33,303 nt of DNA from positions 1 to 33,303 of IMG/VR virus record IMGVR_UViG_3300005737_000059; one strand, written 5' to 3'. The first letter of the stretch is position 1, and each line of letters opens with the position of its first letter. The notes under the pieces were generated by a model that was given only the letters and a program-made list of their open reading frames with translations, was not told where the DNA came from and did not search any database. The translations under genes and the position numbers were made by a program. The stretch is from a virus. Of this stretch, positions 1 to 6,885 are shown one piece after another.

Positions 1-1
1 A

Positions 2-823
2 TTTTCAGATGAAGAAAAAGATGAAAAATTAGAAGGTGTAGCTTTAGCATATCAAGATATTATTACTGAGCACTATGATAATCTAGCTAAAGATTGTTTT
101 AATATTAAACAATTTGATTGGTTTGATAAACCCCATTGGCTTGAGATGAAAACAGAGTGTGTTATTCGTTCTGCTTATTTTAGGGCTACAAGAAGATATG
201 CTCAATGGATTACTAAACAAGAAGGTATTGCTAAAGAAACTTTAGATATTAAAGGTTTAGAGTTTATGAAAGCAAATTTCCCACCTATTTTGGGGGATTT
301 CTTTAATGATATTCTACAACAAGTACTAAAAGGTGAACAACATAAAAGCATTATAGACCAAATTAAAGTATTTAAAAAACAAATATTAGATGGTACTATC
401 CCTTTAGCCAAATTAGGTAATCCTACAGCTGTTAAAAAATTAGAAAAATATAGTGGTAAAAATGCTCGTGCAGGTGAAATGTTTACTGAAATATTAAAAG
501 GTGCACCTGCACCCGTTCGTGCCGCTATCCGTTACAATGATTTACTTAGATTGTGGCAATTAGATAGAAAATATAACCTAATTACGATGGCAGATAAAGT
601 AAAATGGATTTATTTAAAAGATAACCCGTATAAAATAGAAGCATTAGCATTTTTTGATTATGACATTCCTGAAAAAATTCAAGATTTTTTAGATAGATAT
701 GCTGATAGACAAAAAGTATTTGATTCAATATTATTAAATAAATTAGAAGGATTCTTTAGTGATTTACAATGGTCATTAGATTTAAATCCTTACACAAATG
801 CATTAAGTTCGTTTGAAATTTAA
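2..823 (+). CDS. 43: T4-like DNA polymerase gp43, C-terminal part (5' truncated)
   Basis: The frame is open from base 2, so this is the last ~273 residues of a longer protein cut by the window edge; the first internal ATG (146) is not the true start. The pattern follows the T4 gp43 thumb and tail: a KRYA-like segment (RRYAQW), a KGLEFMKANFP stretch equivalent to T4 KIMGLETQKSSTP, a long amphipathic helix, APAPVRAAIRYNDLL matching the T4 HIRGILTYNRAI region, and KWIYLKDNPY matching VLPLREGNPF. The final residues LSSFEI resemble the gp43 C-terminal peptide that docks on the sliding clamp. That clamp gene follows immediately. Polymerase and exonuclease catalytic motifs lie upstream of the window, so activity cannot be judged. 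Family assignment is by remembered motif alignment. Confidence 0.88.
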   Translation, partial: FSDEEKDEKLEGVALAYQDIITEHYDNLAKDCFNIKQFDWFDKPHWLEMKTECVIRSAYFRATRRYAQWITKQEGIAKETLDIKGLEFMKANFPPILGDFFNDILQQVLKGEQHKSIIDQIKVFKKQILDGTIPLAKLGNPTAVKKLEKYSGKNARAGEMFTEILKGAPAPVRAAIRYNDLLRLWQLDRKYNLITMADKVKWIYLKDNPYKIEALAFFDYDIPEKIQDFLDRYADRQKVFDSILLNKLEGFFSDLQWSLDLNPYTNALSSFEI

Positions 824-840
824 AATAAAATTCGTATATT
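812..840 (+). promoter_or_regulatory. Bacteroidetes-type promoter upstream of gp45
   Basis: TTTG (812-815) and TATATT (835-840, within TTCGTATATT) are separated by 19 nt, matching the Bacteroidetes -33 TTG / -7 TAnnTTTG layout. The box is one of six near-identical intergenic copies in the window. It ends only 6 nt before the gp45 ATG, so the transcript would be leaderless or nearly so. The upstream half overlaps the end of gp43. Confidence 0.6.
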
Positions 841-846
841 ACAGTT

Positions 847-1569
847 ATGATAAATAAGAGTACACTCACATCGGTTATTTCCAAATATTACTTAAATGGT
901 TTAAATAATCAGGTAAAATGGAGAATTAAAGATAATCAACTTACTATTTACGCAGGTGAATCAGGTAGAGTATGTAAAATAGAACATAGTAATTTTCCAC
1001 TAGAAGACGCTGAATTAGGTGTATTTGATACACACAAATTAAGTAAGTTAATATCTATTACTAATGGTGATTTAATGGTTTCATTAGAGAAGATTAAAGC
1101 AGTTTATACTAAAATACATTTTGCTGATGCTAACTTTGATTTAACTTATTCATTAGCTGATATTCTTATTTTAGGTAAAAATACATACTATGAAGATCCT
1201 GATTCTTTTGAAATGGAGCTTGATTTGACTAGAGAAGATATTGACCATTTAATTAAAGCTAAAAGTGCTTTAGCTGATGTAAATAATATGTTAATTACAA
1301 GTACTACAGATATGGATGGCACAAATGTTTGTGAATTTATATTTGGTGATAATACTGGATTTTCAAACAAAATTACATACCAAATTCAGGGTAATATATC
1401 TAAAAGTGGTATTGAAATTCCTTTTGATTCTGATATATTTAAAGATATTTTAAATTCTAATAAAGATATGGATAGTGGCACACTAAAATTATCAGAACAA
1501 GGGATGCTAAAATTAAACTTCTATTCAGAAGAAGTAAATAGTGAATATTTTATAGCTAGGAATGAGTAA
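847..1569 (+). CDS. 45: Sliding clamp (T4 gp45-like DNA polymerase processivity factor)
   Basis: At 240 aa it is close to T4 gp45 (228 aa). Gp45 trimerises into a ring around DNA, tethers the polymerase, and in T4 also activates late transcription. The N-terminal half shows the clamp pattern: a helix followed by strands reading KWRIKDNQLTIYAGE, then LGVFDTHKLSKLISITNGD, equivalent to the T4 AIYDLNGFLGILSLVNDD segment. The second half repeats the helix-plus-sheet organisation (LTREDIDHLIKAKSAL, later a strand-rich C-terminus). The position directly after gp43, and upstream of the clamp loader genes gp44 and gp62, supports the call. A promoter-like box ends 6 nt before the ATG. The 3' end overlaps the next gene by 8 nt. 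Confidence 0.88.
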   Translation: MINKSTLTSVISKYYLNGLNNQVKWRIKDNQLTIYAGESGRVCKIEHSNFPLEDAELGVFDTHKLSKLISITNGDLMVSLEKIKAVYTKIHFADANFDLTYSLADILILGKNTYYEDPDSFEMELDLTREDIDHLIKAKSALADVNNMLITSTTDMDGTNVCEFIFGDNTGFSNKITYQIQGNISKSGIEIPFDSDIFKDILNSNKDMDSGTLKLSEQGMLKLNFYSEEVNSEYFIARNE

Positions 1570-1936
1570 GAAACCAGATATGTACGCTGAAAATAAGGCG
1601 ATAATGCCTTATGGCGATAGTGTGGCTGCTCCTAAAATAGAAGTAGAAGATACTAATGCTTGGGTAGCAAAACAAGCAGTGGATATAAATAATTATCTAG
1701 CAACTAAATTTGCTGAATTAAAAGAAGAATATGCTAAGCTTATTGCCTTATATAAATGGAATGAGCTAGTTAATAAAGCTGATTTTAGTTTCATACCCGT
1801 TAAAGGTCATATTTATTTTTTATATCAACGAAAAGATGAAAATTTATTTTTATCTCTAATAGAACCTGAATATTGGAATGAACTATTTGTTGGAGCAGTT
1901 AAACTAGATTCAGATAATAAATGGGTACAAGTTTAA
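1562..1936 (+). CDS. DUF2452 family protein
   Basis: A 124-aa protein with the hallmarks of the uncharacterised DUF2452 family: an N-terminal N-x4-PYG/H-S-x-AAP-like stretch (NKAIMPYGDSVAAPKIE), a central helix of about 45 residues, then a strand-rich core with FIPVKGHIYFLYQRKD, LFLSLIEPEYWN and a terminal V-x-L-D-x-D-x-x-W motif. Members occur in bacteria and in T4-like phages; no function is established to my knowledge. It overlaps the end of gp45 by 8 nt, so it is probably co-transcribed and translationally coupled with the clamp. The 103-nt gap after it holds the hsp20 promoter. Confidence 0.7.
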   Translation: MSKKPDMYAENKAIMPYGDSVAAPKIEVEDTNAWVAKQAVDINNYLATKFAELKEEYAKLIALYKWNELVNKADFSFIPVKGHIYFLYQRKDENLFLSLIEPEYWNELFVGAVKLDSDNKWVQV

Positions 1937-1966
1937 ACTTTAACATATGTATAATAAAACATAATA

Positions 1967-1996
1967 TTGTAGAGCTAGGGCATGCTGTTATGTTTA
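1967..1996 (+). promoter_or_regulatory. Bacteroidetes-type promoter upstream of hsp20
   Basis: TTG (1967-1969), a 19-nt spacer and TATGTTTA (1989-1996) match the -33/-7 consensus (TTG, TAnnTTTG) well. It sits in the 103-nt gap between the DUF2452 gene and hsp20 and would give a leader of about 40 nt containing GAGAGCTACGGCCTC. The same TATGTTTA box recurs at 29194-29201. Prediction only. Confidence 0.55.
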
Positions 1997-2039
1997 AATT
2001 AAATTAACCGAGAGCTACGGCCTCACAAAACTAAATGAT

Positions 2040-2456
2040 ATGAGTACATTATTCAATGAACGTACACCGTTCGACTTACTATTCCGTAACTTTTTTAAAG
2101 CAGACGGATCTTTTCAACCAACAACGTTTGACAACAAACAACCTCACCCACTAGATATTTTTTATGACGAAGAAGGGCTTCACTTTGAGATTGCCTGCAC
2201 TGGTCTAACTAAAAAAGACATTCAACTAGAAATAGATGGAGATCTTTTAAAAATCATCTATGATAAACCCAAAGAAGAAGAAGATTACTCTGGTTACATC
2301 TATAAAGGATTAGCTAAACGATCTTTTAACTTAGGTTATAAAGTAGCAGCTAAATTTGAACTTGAAAGTTTAACAGCTGAAATGAAGGATGGCTTACTTC
2401 ATATTTTTATTCCAATTGCCGAATCTAAAAAGCCAAAAACAATTAAAATTAAGTAA
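2040..2456 (+). CDS. hsp20: Small heat shock protein, Hsp20/alpha-crystallin family
   Basis: A 138-aa protein with a short N-terminal arm (FNERTPFDLLFRNFF), a complete alpha-crystallin domain (residues ~37-130), and a lysine-rich tail ending PKTIKIK that includes an I-x-I-like element. Within the domain, HPLDIFYDEEGLHFEIACTG, LTKKDIQLEIDGDLLKI and the closing TAEMKDGLLHIFIP (the A-x-x-x-n-GvL motif) are typical. Such proteins hold unfolding clients without ATP and are known in T4-like cyanophages. Here it lies beside phage groES and groEL, suggesting a proteostasis block. It has its own predicted promoter and a free-standing 5' region, so it may be expressed separately. Confidence 0.92.
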   Translation: MSTLFNERTPFDLLFRNFFKADGSFQPTTFDNKQPHPLDIFYDEEGLHFEIACTGLTKKDIQLEIDGDLLKIIYDKPKEEEDYSGYIYKGLAKRSFNLGYKVAAKFELESLTAEMKDGLLHIFIPIAESKKPKTIKIK

Positions 2457-2494
2457 TAAGTTTTATTAAAAAAGCGTGTCCTAGCGCAATATTA

Positions 2495-2504
2495 TTCGTA
2501 TATT
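2495..2504 (+). promoter_or_regulatory. TTCGTATATT promoter-like box before the groES operon
   Basis: An exact copy of the window's recurrent TTCGTATATT element, 24 nt before the ATG at 2529. No TTG lies at the expected -33 distance (GTG is present instead), so the upstream element is weak. It would drive the short gene at 2529 plus groES and groEL. Confidence 0.5.
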
Positions 2505-2528
2505 CACGTCTAAATAAATAAGTTATAT

Positions 2529-2849
2529 ATGGCTAGAAAAGCAAAATCACTCACAACAATCTCCGATCCTTTAATGGAACCCTATTTTATCACAAAAGAT
2601 GAAATGTGTTTTACAGTTAACGAAAGAATAACTCCTAATAAAGACCATTTCAGATCAAAGGGGAACGGGACTGAGTATTCAAAACCTCAAGGATTTTATC
2701 CTGAATTTCAACAGGCACTTATTAAAGTTGCTAAGGAAAAATTACACACTCGAAAGGACTATGAATCTCTTTCTGAGTTTTTAAATGAATTTAAATTAAT
2801 AGAAACCAATATTAAAAATTATACAGATGGCCTTAGAAGCACTATTTGA
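2529..2849 (+). CDS. Hypothetical protein preceding groES
   Basis: A 106-aa protein with a basic N-terminus followed by a conserved-looking body: DPLMEPYFITKDEMCFTV, then TPNKDHFRSKGNGTEYSKP, a helix QQALIKVAKEKL, and a C-terminal helix SLSEFLNEFKLIETNIKNYT. I do not assign a function, although the arrangement resembles small conserved proteins of T4-like phages. There is no signal peptide or membrane segment. It follows a TTCGTATATT box by 24 nt and its 3' end overlaps groES by 23 nt, so it is the first gene of a tightly packed three-gene run with groES and groEL. Confidence 0.75.
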   Translation: MARKAKSLTTISDPLMEPYFITKDEMCFTVNERITPNKDHFRSKGNGTEYSKPQGFYPEFQQALIKVAKEKLHTRKDYESLSEFLNEFKLIETNIKNYTDGLRSTI

Positions 2850-3195
2850 TGCGGTTATAGTTAAACCGATTGAAATTGAAGAAACTACTTATGGGAATAT
2901 TATTGTTCCTGATGTAGGAAAAGAAAAAAATGAAACAGGAGAAGTTATAGCTGTAGGACCAGGAAAACCAACAATTAGTGGAACATTTATTCCTACACAA
3001 CTAAAAATAGGAGATAAAGTAGTTCTACCAACAATGGGTTTTACTAAACTACCCTATGATGGGGAAGAGTATTATGTGGGTCCTGAAAACCAAATCCTCG
3101 CTAAAATTACTGAAACTATTGATGTTACAGAAATATTAGAAGAAACTAAAGAATCATTAACCGAAGAAGAAATTAAAGATTTATCGCATGAGTAA
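2827..3195 (+). CDS. groES: Co-chaperonin GroES (phage-encoded Hsp10)
   Basis: A 122-aa protein whose first ~95 residues form a Cpn10 domain. LEALFDAVIVKPIEIEETTYG corresponds to the first strands. NIIVPD is the tip of the mobile loop that binds GroEL (IVL/IIIP in hosts). ETGEVIAVGPG is the classic GroES strand, and KIGDKVVLPTMGFTKL with YYVGPENQILAKI closes the barrel. The extra ~25-residue acidic tail (TEILEETKESLTEEEIKDL) is longer than in host GroES, which is about 92-97 aa. It forms the lid of the chaperonin chamber. The start overlaps the preceding gene by 23 nt and the end overlaps groEL by 8 nt, arguing for a coupled operon. It parallels T4 gp31 in role but looks like a bacterial GroES rather than gp31. 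Confidence 0.93.
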   Translation: MALEALFDAVIVKPIEIEETTYGNIIVPDVGKEKNETGEVIAVGPGKPTISGTFIPTQLKIGDKVVLPTMGFTKLPYDGEEYYVGPENQILAKITETIDVTEILEETKESLTEEEIKDLSHE

Positions 3196-4810
3196 ACAAG
3201 TTATTTTAGGTTCTGAAGCAAGAACTAATTTAGTAAAAGGAATTGATACATTAGCTAATGCAGTAGTATCAACATTAGGACCAAATGGTCGAAATGTAGT
3301 AATAGCAAATGAACAAGGTGCACCACAATCAACAAAAGATGGTGTTACTGTTGCTAAATCAATTACATTAAAAGACCCCAATCAAGAATTAGGGGTACAG
3401 TTAGTAAAACAAGCTGCAATTAAAACAGCTGAAAAAGCAGGAGATGGGACAACTACTTCTACTTTACTAGCTAGAGAAATGATTAAAGCAGGATTAACCG
3501 CTTTAAATAATAATGAAAATGCAGTCCAAATTAAAAGAGATATTGATATTACTGTTAAAGAAGTAATAAATAATCTTAAAAATAAAATTTCAGAAGACAT
3601 TTCAGGTGAAGAACAATTAGAACAAATTGCAACAATTTCTGCTAATAATGATCCTGAAACTGGGAAGTTAATTGCTACCGCAATTGAAAAAGTTGGAATG
3701 GAAGGGGTTGTTCATATTGAGGAGTCTAAAACAGGTGAAACGTATTTAGAAACTGTTGAAGGGTTACAGTTTGATAGAGGATATAAATCACCTTATTTTG
3801 TTACTAATAATAACACAATGACTTCTACATTAGAAAACCCCTTAATTCTAATCGCTGACCAGAAATTAACTCAAGTAAAAGAGTTATTACCTATTCTAGA
3901 AAGTGTATCTACTCAAGCCAGGTCACTTTTAATTATTGCTGAAGATATTGATAATGAAGCTTTAGCTACTCTTATTGTTAATAAAATGAGAGGTACAATG
4001 AAAGTATGTGCTGTAAAGGCACCTGATTTTGGAGATAGACGTAAATTGGTTCTAGAAGATATTGCCATCACAACTGGAGGTGTAGTTTTTGATAAACAAA
4101 AAGGAATGAAACTAGATAAATTTAGTTGGGATTGGTTTGGTGAAGCTCGAACAATAACAATAGGAAAAGAACAAACAACAATTGTAGATGGAAAAGGAGG
4201 AATTGAACCAATTGAAGCACGTATTGAAGAGTTACAACAACAAGTCAGTAAAGCAACAACGGCGTTCGAAACAGAAAAACTTCAAGAAAGACTCGCGAAA
4301 TTCACAGGAGGAGTAGCGATTATTCATGTAGGTGGAAACACTGAAACAGAAATGAAAGAGAAAAAAGATAGGGTTGATGATGCATTACACGCAACCAAAG
4401 CTGCTATCGAAGAAGGAATAGTACCCGGAGGAGGAACAGCATTATTATATGCATCCTCAGGTCTAGAAGCTAAATCAACAGGAGCCCAAATTGTAGTAGC
4501 TGCTTGTGCTAAACCATTTAGCCAAATTTTAGTAAATGCTGGTTGGGATGAAGTTGATGGTAGAATTATGGCTGATAATTTAGTTAATTCTGGTAATGAT
4601 ACTTGGACAGGGTTTAATATTAAAACTGCTAAAAAAGTTAATATGAAAAAAGCTGGTATTATTGATCCAACTAAAGTAGCTAGAACAGCACTACAAAATG
4701 CAGCATCAGTTGCGGGCACAGTATTACTTACAGAATGTACAGTAGTAAATGAACCAAGTGAAGATAACAATCAATCTCAAATGGATCCATCCATGATGGG
4801 GATGATGTAA
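3188..4810 (+). CDS. groEL: Chaperonin GroEL (phage-encoded Hsp60)
   Basis: At 540 aa it is essentially full length (E. coli 548). The equatorial domain has LGPNGRNV, the KDGVTVAK loop and nucleotide-binding GDGTTT (residues 85-90). The ATPase aspartate is kept in RVDDALHATKAA (D398, same number as E. coli), followed by EEGIVPGGGTALL. The apical domain is complete, with YLETVEGLQFDRGYKSPYF and KVCAVKAPDFGDRR. The segment after GGGTALL appears about 10 residues shorter than in E. coli. The C-terminal tail ends MMGMM, a short version of the GGM repeats that line the cavity floor. Start ATG 3188 lies inside the end of groES. All catalytic positions I can check are intact, so a working chaperonin is expected. 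Full GroEL genes are unusual in phages. Confidence 0.97.
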   Translation: MSKQVILGSEARTNLVKGIDTLANAVVSTLGPNGRNVVIANEQGAPQSTKDGVTVAKSITLKDPNQELGVQLVKQAAIKTAEKAGDGTTTSTLLAREMIKAGLTALNNNENAVQIKRDIDITVKEVINNLKNKISEDISGEEQLEQIATISANNDPETGKLIATAIEKVGMEGVVHIEESKTGETYLETVEGLQFDRGYKSPYFVTNNNTMTSTLENPLILIADQKLTQVKELLPILESVSTQARSLLIIAEDIDNEALATLIVNKMRGTMKVCAVKAPDFGDRRKLVLEDIAITTGGVVFDKQKGMKLDKFSWDWFGEARTITIGKEQTTIVDGKGGIEPIEARIEELQQQVSKATTAFETEKLQERLAKFTGGVAIIHVGGNTETEMKEKKDRVDDALHATKAAIEEGIVPGGGTALLYASSGLEAKSTGAQIVVAACAKPFSQILVNAGWDEVDGRIMADNLVNSGNDTWTGFNIKTAKKVNMKKAGIIDPTKVARTALQNAASVAGTVLLTECTVVNEPSEDNNQSQMDPSMMGMM

Positions 4811-4843
4811 TAATTAATAATTAATAAATAAAAAAGTAAAAAA

Positions 4844-5011
4844 ATGACAAAAAATGAAATCTTTGAGATTATTGAAGAAAACTTTAATATCTTAGCAGCA
4901 GAGCATGTAGGAACTACAAAAGCAAGTCAAGCACGAGCTAGAAAAGCAGCACAAGCTATTAAACGTGTAATCACAGATTATAAGAAAGCATCTGTGGCTG
5001 AGTCTAAATAG
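4844..5011 (+). CDS. Small histone H1/Hc1-like basic protein
   Basis: A 55-aa ORF, MTKNEIFEIIEENFNILAAE at the N-terminus, followed by TTKASQARARKAAQAIKRVI and a final YKKASVAESK. The second half matches the core of the Hc1-type histone-like family, where a KAAGTRARKA-like stretch and a helix ending in YRKxS(V/L) are typical in Bacteroidetes and their phages. Such proteins are thought to bind and compact DNA. It is separated from groEL by a 33-nt AT-only spacer and has an A-rich leader (AAAAAAATG). It is followed at once by a TTCATATATT box. The family call is by pattern only. Confidence 0.65.
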   Translation: MTKNEIFEIIEENFNILAAEHVGTTKASQARARKAAQAIKRVITDYKKASVAESK

Positions 5012-5012
5012 T

Positions 5013-5022
5013 TTCATATATT
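5013..5022 (+). promoter_or_regulatory. TTCATATATT promoter-like box before the gp44 run
   Basis: One mismatch from the recurrent TTCGTATATT box. It lies exactly 6 nt before the ATG at 5029, the same spacing and AC continuation as the gp45 box (831-840, ATG 847). This would make a leaderless or nearly leaderless mRNA for the clamp-loader run. The upstream -33 element is weak (TGTGG near 4993-4997). Confidence 0.5.
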
Positions 5023-5028
5023 ACCACA

Positions 5029-5301
5029 ATGAAGACAGAATTAATTGAAGGTAAAATATTAATTGCTAATAGAAAGCCACCTGGTGACAGGTGGCAATTA
5101 GCAGATGAACCAGAAGGTAGAATTTATAAAAGTATAACAGATACCTTAGAAGCATATATGCATAAAACAGGATTTAAAGGTCATTATAGATTAGAACCTC
5201 TAAACAGTAAATTGTATATTATAGAACAACAAGAAATAGAAATCAAACCAGAACCAATTAAAACATATAATATATATGGGGAGTTCTCACAAGACGCATA
5301 G
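5029..5301 (+). CDS. Hypothetical protein upstream of clamp loader gp44
   Basis: A 90-aa protein with no family I recognise. It starts MKTELIEGKILIANRKPPGD and contains a short beta-rich section, the stretch YRLEPLNSKLYIIEQQE, and an acidic C-terminus. There are no cysteines, membrane segment or signal peptide. The coding sequence contains a perfect GC-rich hairpin (5076-5095) in an otherwise AT-rich region. The 3' end overlaps gp44 by 26 nt, so it is very likely the first gene of the clamp-loader transcript. Confidence 0.7.
   Translation: MKTELIEGKILIANRKPPGDRWQLADEPEGRIYKSITDTLEAYMHKTGFKGHYRLEPLNSKLYIIEQQEIEIKPEPIKTYNIYGEFSQDA
5076..5095 (+). other. Perfect 8-bp RNA hairpin with GUGA tetraloop inside the gene
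   Basis: GCCACCTG and CAGGTGGC flank GTGA, giving a perfect 8-bp stem closed by a GNRA-class loop. It starts 48 nt after the A of the ATG at 5029. No T-run follows, so it is not an intrinsic terminator. Candidate roles are transcript protection, a protein-binding operator or a translation modulator. It may also be only a coding coincidence (residues RKPPGDRWQ). Confidence 0.45.
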
Positions 5302-6226
5302 TTTATTAGTCGAACGTTATAGGCCTACTAAATTAGAAAATTATGTTGGTAATGAAAATATCAAAAAGTCTATATCTAAATATTTAGAACAGAATGATAT
5401 TCAAAATCTAATATTTTATGGACCCGCTGGTACAGGAAAAACTACTTTGGCAAAACTTTGTGTTCAAAATCTTGATTGCGATTATCTTTATATCAATGCC
5501 TCTGATGAAAGAGGTATTGAAACAATTAGAGATAAAGTACAAAGTTTTGCGAGCGTGGCTTCATTTAAACCACTTAAAGTGGTTATTTTGGATGAAGCTG
5601 ATTTTCTTACTATTCAGGCGCAGGCTTCACTCCGTAATATTATCGAAACTTTCTCACGTACAACGCGTTTTATTTTAACGTGTAATTATGTAGAACGTAT
5701 TATTGATCCTTTACAGTCAAGATGTCATGTACTTAAAATTGTTCCTCCCACTAAAATAGATGTGGCAAAACATTTAGCTTGGATTTTAAATCAAGAAGAT
5801 ATAGGTTATAATCCTGAGGATATAAAGCTAGTAGTTAATCAATATTATCCTGATTTACGTAAATGTATTAATACTTTACAATTAGCTAATGCTAAAGTAG
5901 AAGATGAATTGCATCCTACAAATTATATGAATGTAATTCGTTTAGATAAATCAACTTTAGTATCATCTAATTATATAGATAAAGTTATTACTGAATTAAA
6001 AGGTAAAGCTGATTTTAAAACGATTCGTCAAATTATAGCTGATGCTAATGTAGATGATTTTGATGAGTTATTTAAAGCATTATACGAACGTGCATCTGAA
6101 TACTTACCAGGTAAAGAGGGCACAGCATCTATTTTAATAAATGAACATCAATATAAAGCTAATTTCCGAATCGATAAGGAAATAAATACAATGTCGTTAA
6201 TCCAAAACTTAATAAATAATAAATAA
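5276..6226 (+). CDS. 44: Clamp loader ATPase subunit gp44 (RFC-like)
   Basis: At 316 aa it is close to T4 gp44 (319 aa). It opens the gp45 ring and loads it on primer-template DNA, acting with gp62. AAA+ motifs are in order: VERYRPTKLENYVGNE (the RFC box), Walker A GPAGTGKT (residues 49-56), Walker B VVILDEAD (102-109, DEAD at 106-109), sensor 1 around LTCNY, and the SRC arginine-finger motif (148-150). The C-terminal third carries the collar helices (TLVSSNYIDKVITELKGKAD onward) of RFC-type subunits. The start at 5276 overlaps the upstream gene by 26 nt and is the only ATG that keeps the RFC box. Confidence 0.95.
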   Translation: MGSSHKTHSLLVERYRPTKLENYVGNENIKKSISKYLEQNDIQNLIFYGPAGTGKTTLAKLCVQNLDCDYLYINASDERGIETIRDKVQSFASVASFKPLKVVILDEADFLTIQAQASLRNIIETFSRTTRFILTCNYVERIIDPLQSRCHVLKIVPPTKIDVAKHLAWILNQEDIGYNPEDIKLVVNQYYPDLRKCINTLQLANAKVEDELHPTNYMNVIRLDKSTLVSSNYIDKVITELKGKADFKTIRQIIADANVDDFDELFKALYERASEYLPGKEGTASILINEHQYKANFRIDKEINTMSLIQNLINNK

Positions 6227-6228
6227 TT

Positions 6229-6471
6229 ATGCAACAACAACAAAAAACCCCTCAAATTGATTTAAAAAATACTACTGAGGTAAAAAACTTTAACGGGGGA
6301 TCAATTTTTCAACAAGGGGTTATTTTACGTAAAGTATCTCGTTTTGTAGCAGGAACAGATGAAGATGCACTTATGCCTATACCAGTATTTTATGATCCTG
6401 AAACTAATAAAATTTTAACAGATTCAGTCCCAAAAGATTTAAGGGAAGAAATGAAAGATGAGCTTTGTTAA
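6229..6471 (+). CDS. Small conserved protein between gp44 and gp62
   Basis: An 80-aa protein with a Gln-rich start and a core reading VILRKVSRFVAGTDEDALMP followed by IPVFYDPETNK. I recall small T4-like cyanophage proteins with the same LRKVSKFLTG and PIPVF blocks plus zinc-ribbon cysteine pairs. In this copy the only cysteine is the last residue, so a metal site would be lost. The homology is from memory and not checked. It starts 3 nt after gp44 and its TAA abuts the gp62 ATG, placing it firmly inside the clamp-loader operon. Confidence 0.75.
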   Translation: MQQQQKTPQIDLKNTTEVKNFNGGSIFQQGVILRKVSRFVAGTDEDALMPIPVFYDPETNKILTDSVPKDLREEMKDELC

Positions 6472-6885
6472 ATGAAGAATATCTTTGATTGGTTAAAATG
6501 TATTAATACTACTAAACCTCCTGTCGAGTCATTTTCTGATAAAGATTGGGAGGTTTGGAATAGTTATATGATCCACAGATTCATCTCAATGAATCCAGAT
6601 TATTTAGAGATAGTAAATTATGTACAAGATTTTCCACCACAAGAAAAGAGAATGATATATTCTATTTACAAAGAATTTATCCCTAAAAATAATAAATGGA
6701 ATAAGTACATTAAATCTAAGGTAAAACAACCAAACAAAGATTTAGTAGACCACATCAAAGATTATTTTGAATGTTCAAGTAAAGAAGCAAAAGAATATAT
6801 AAATATATTGGCTACCCCAGAAATAAATCGTATATTAGCGAATAGAGGATTAGATAAAAAGGAAATAAAACCATTATTAAAATGA
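6472..6885 (+). CDS. 62: Clamp loader small subunit gp62
   Basis: A 137-aa protein, shorter than T4 gp62 (187 aa) but close to cyanophage forms. Gp62 has no ATPase motif and bridges the gp44 ring. The N-terminus NIFDWLKCINTTK, then the WNSYMIHRFISMNPDYLE block, the IPKNNKWNKYIK block and a helical C-terminus CSSKEAKEYINIL correspond to blocks in cyanophage gp62 (FDWLxxI, FMVNRxLS, IPKKKRxxKWxK, YSxxKAREAL). The start codon directly follows the stop of the previous gene, and it overlaps the next gene by 4 nt (ATGA). No RegA gene was found around it, unlike T4, where regA follows gene 62. Confidence 0.82.
   Translation: MKNIFDWLKCINTTKPPVESFSDKDWEVWNSYMIHRFISMNPDYLEIVNYVQDFPPQEKRMIYSIYKEFIPKNNKWNKYIKSKVKQPNKDLVDHIKDYFECSSKEAKEYINILATPEINRILANRGLDKKEIKPLLK

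Noticed and set aside
202-411. Minus-strand frames opposite known genes (also at 1188, 3181, 3382, 4324, 7284, 7735, 8391, 8772, 16138, 16341, 24220, 24255, 25008, 26172, 26775, 29256)
   Set aside because: Each lies antisense to a well-supported plus-strand gene, has no family motif, and shows low-complexity Ser/Phe/Leu composition typical of shadow frames.
4811-4843. TAATTAATAATTAATAAATA repeat-like spacer after groEL
   Set aside because: Only low-complexity AT sequence; no stem plus T-run or repeat elsewhere.
5418-5678. 86-aa plus-strand frame inside gp44
   Set aside because: It overlaps the Walker A and B region of gp44 in another frame, and its protein has no recognisable domain.
6797-6806. 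T4 late-promoter-like TATAAATA
   Set aside because: A single copy inside gp62 in a very AT-rich genome; no similar element before other genes.
6828-6836. TCGTATATT match inside gp62
   Set aside because: It lies in coding sequence (codons for Asn-Arg-Ile-Leu) 45 nt before the next ATG, with no TTG at the right distance. It could be a weak internal promoter but is not supported.
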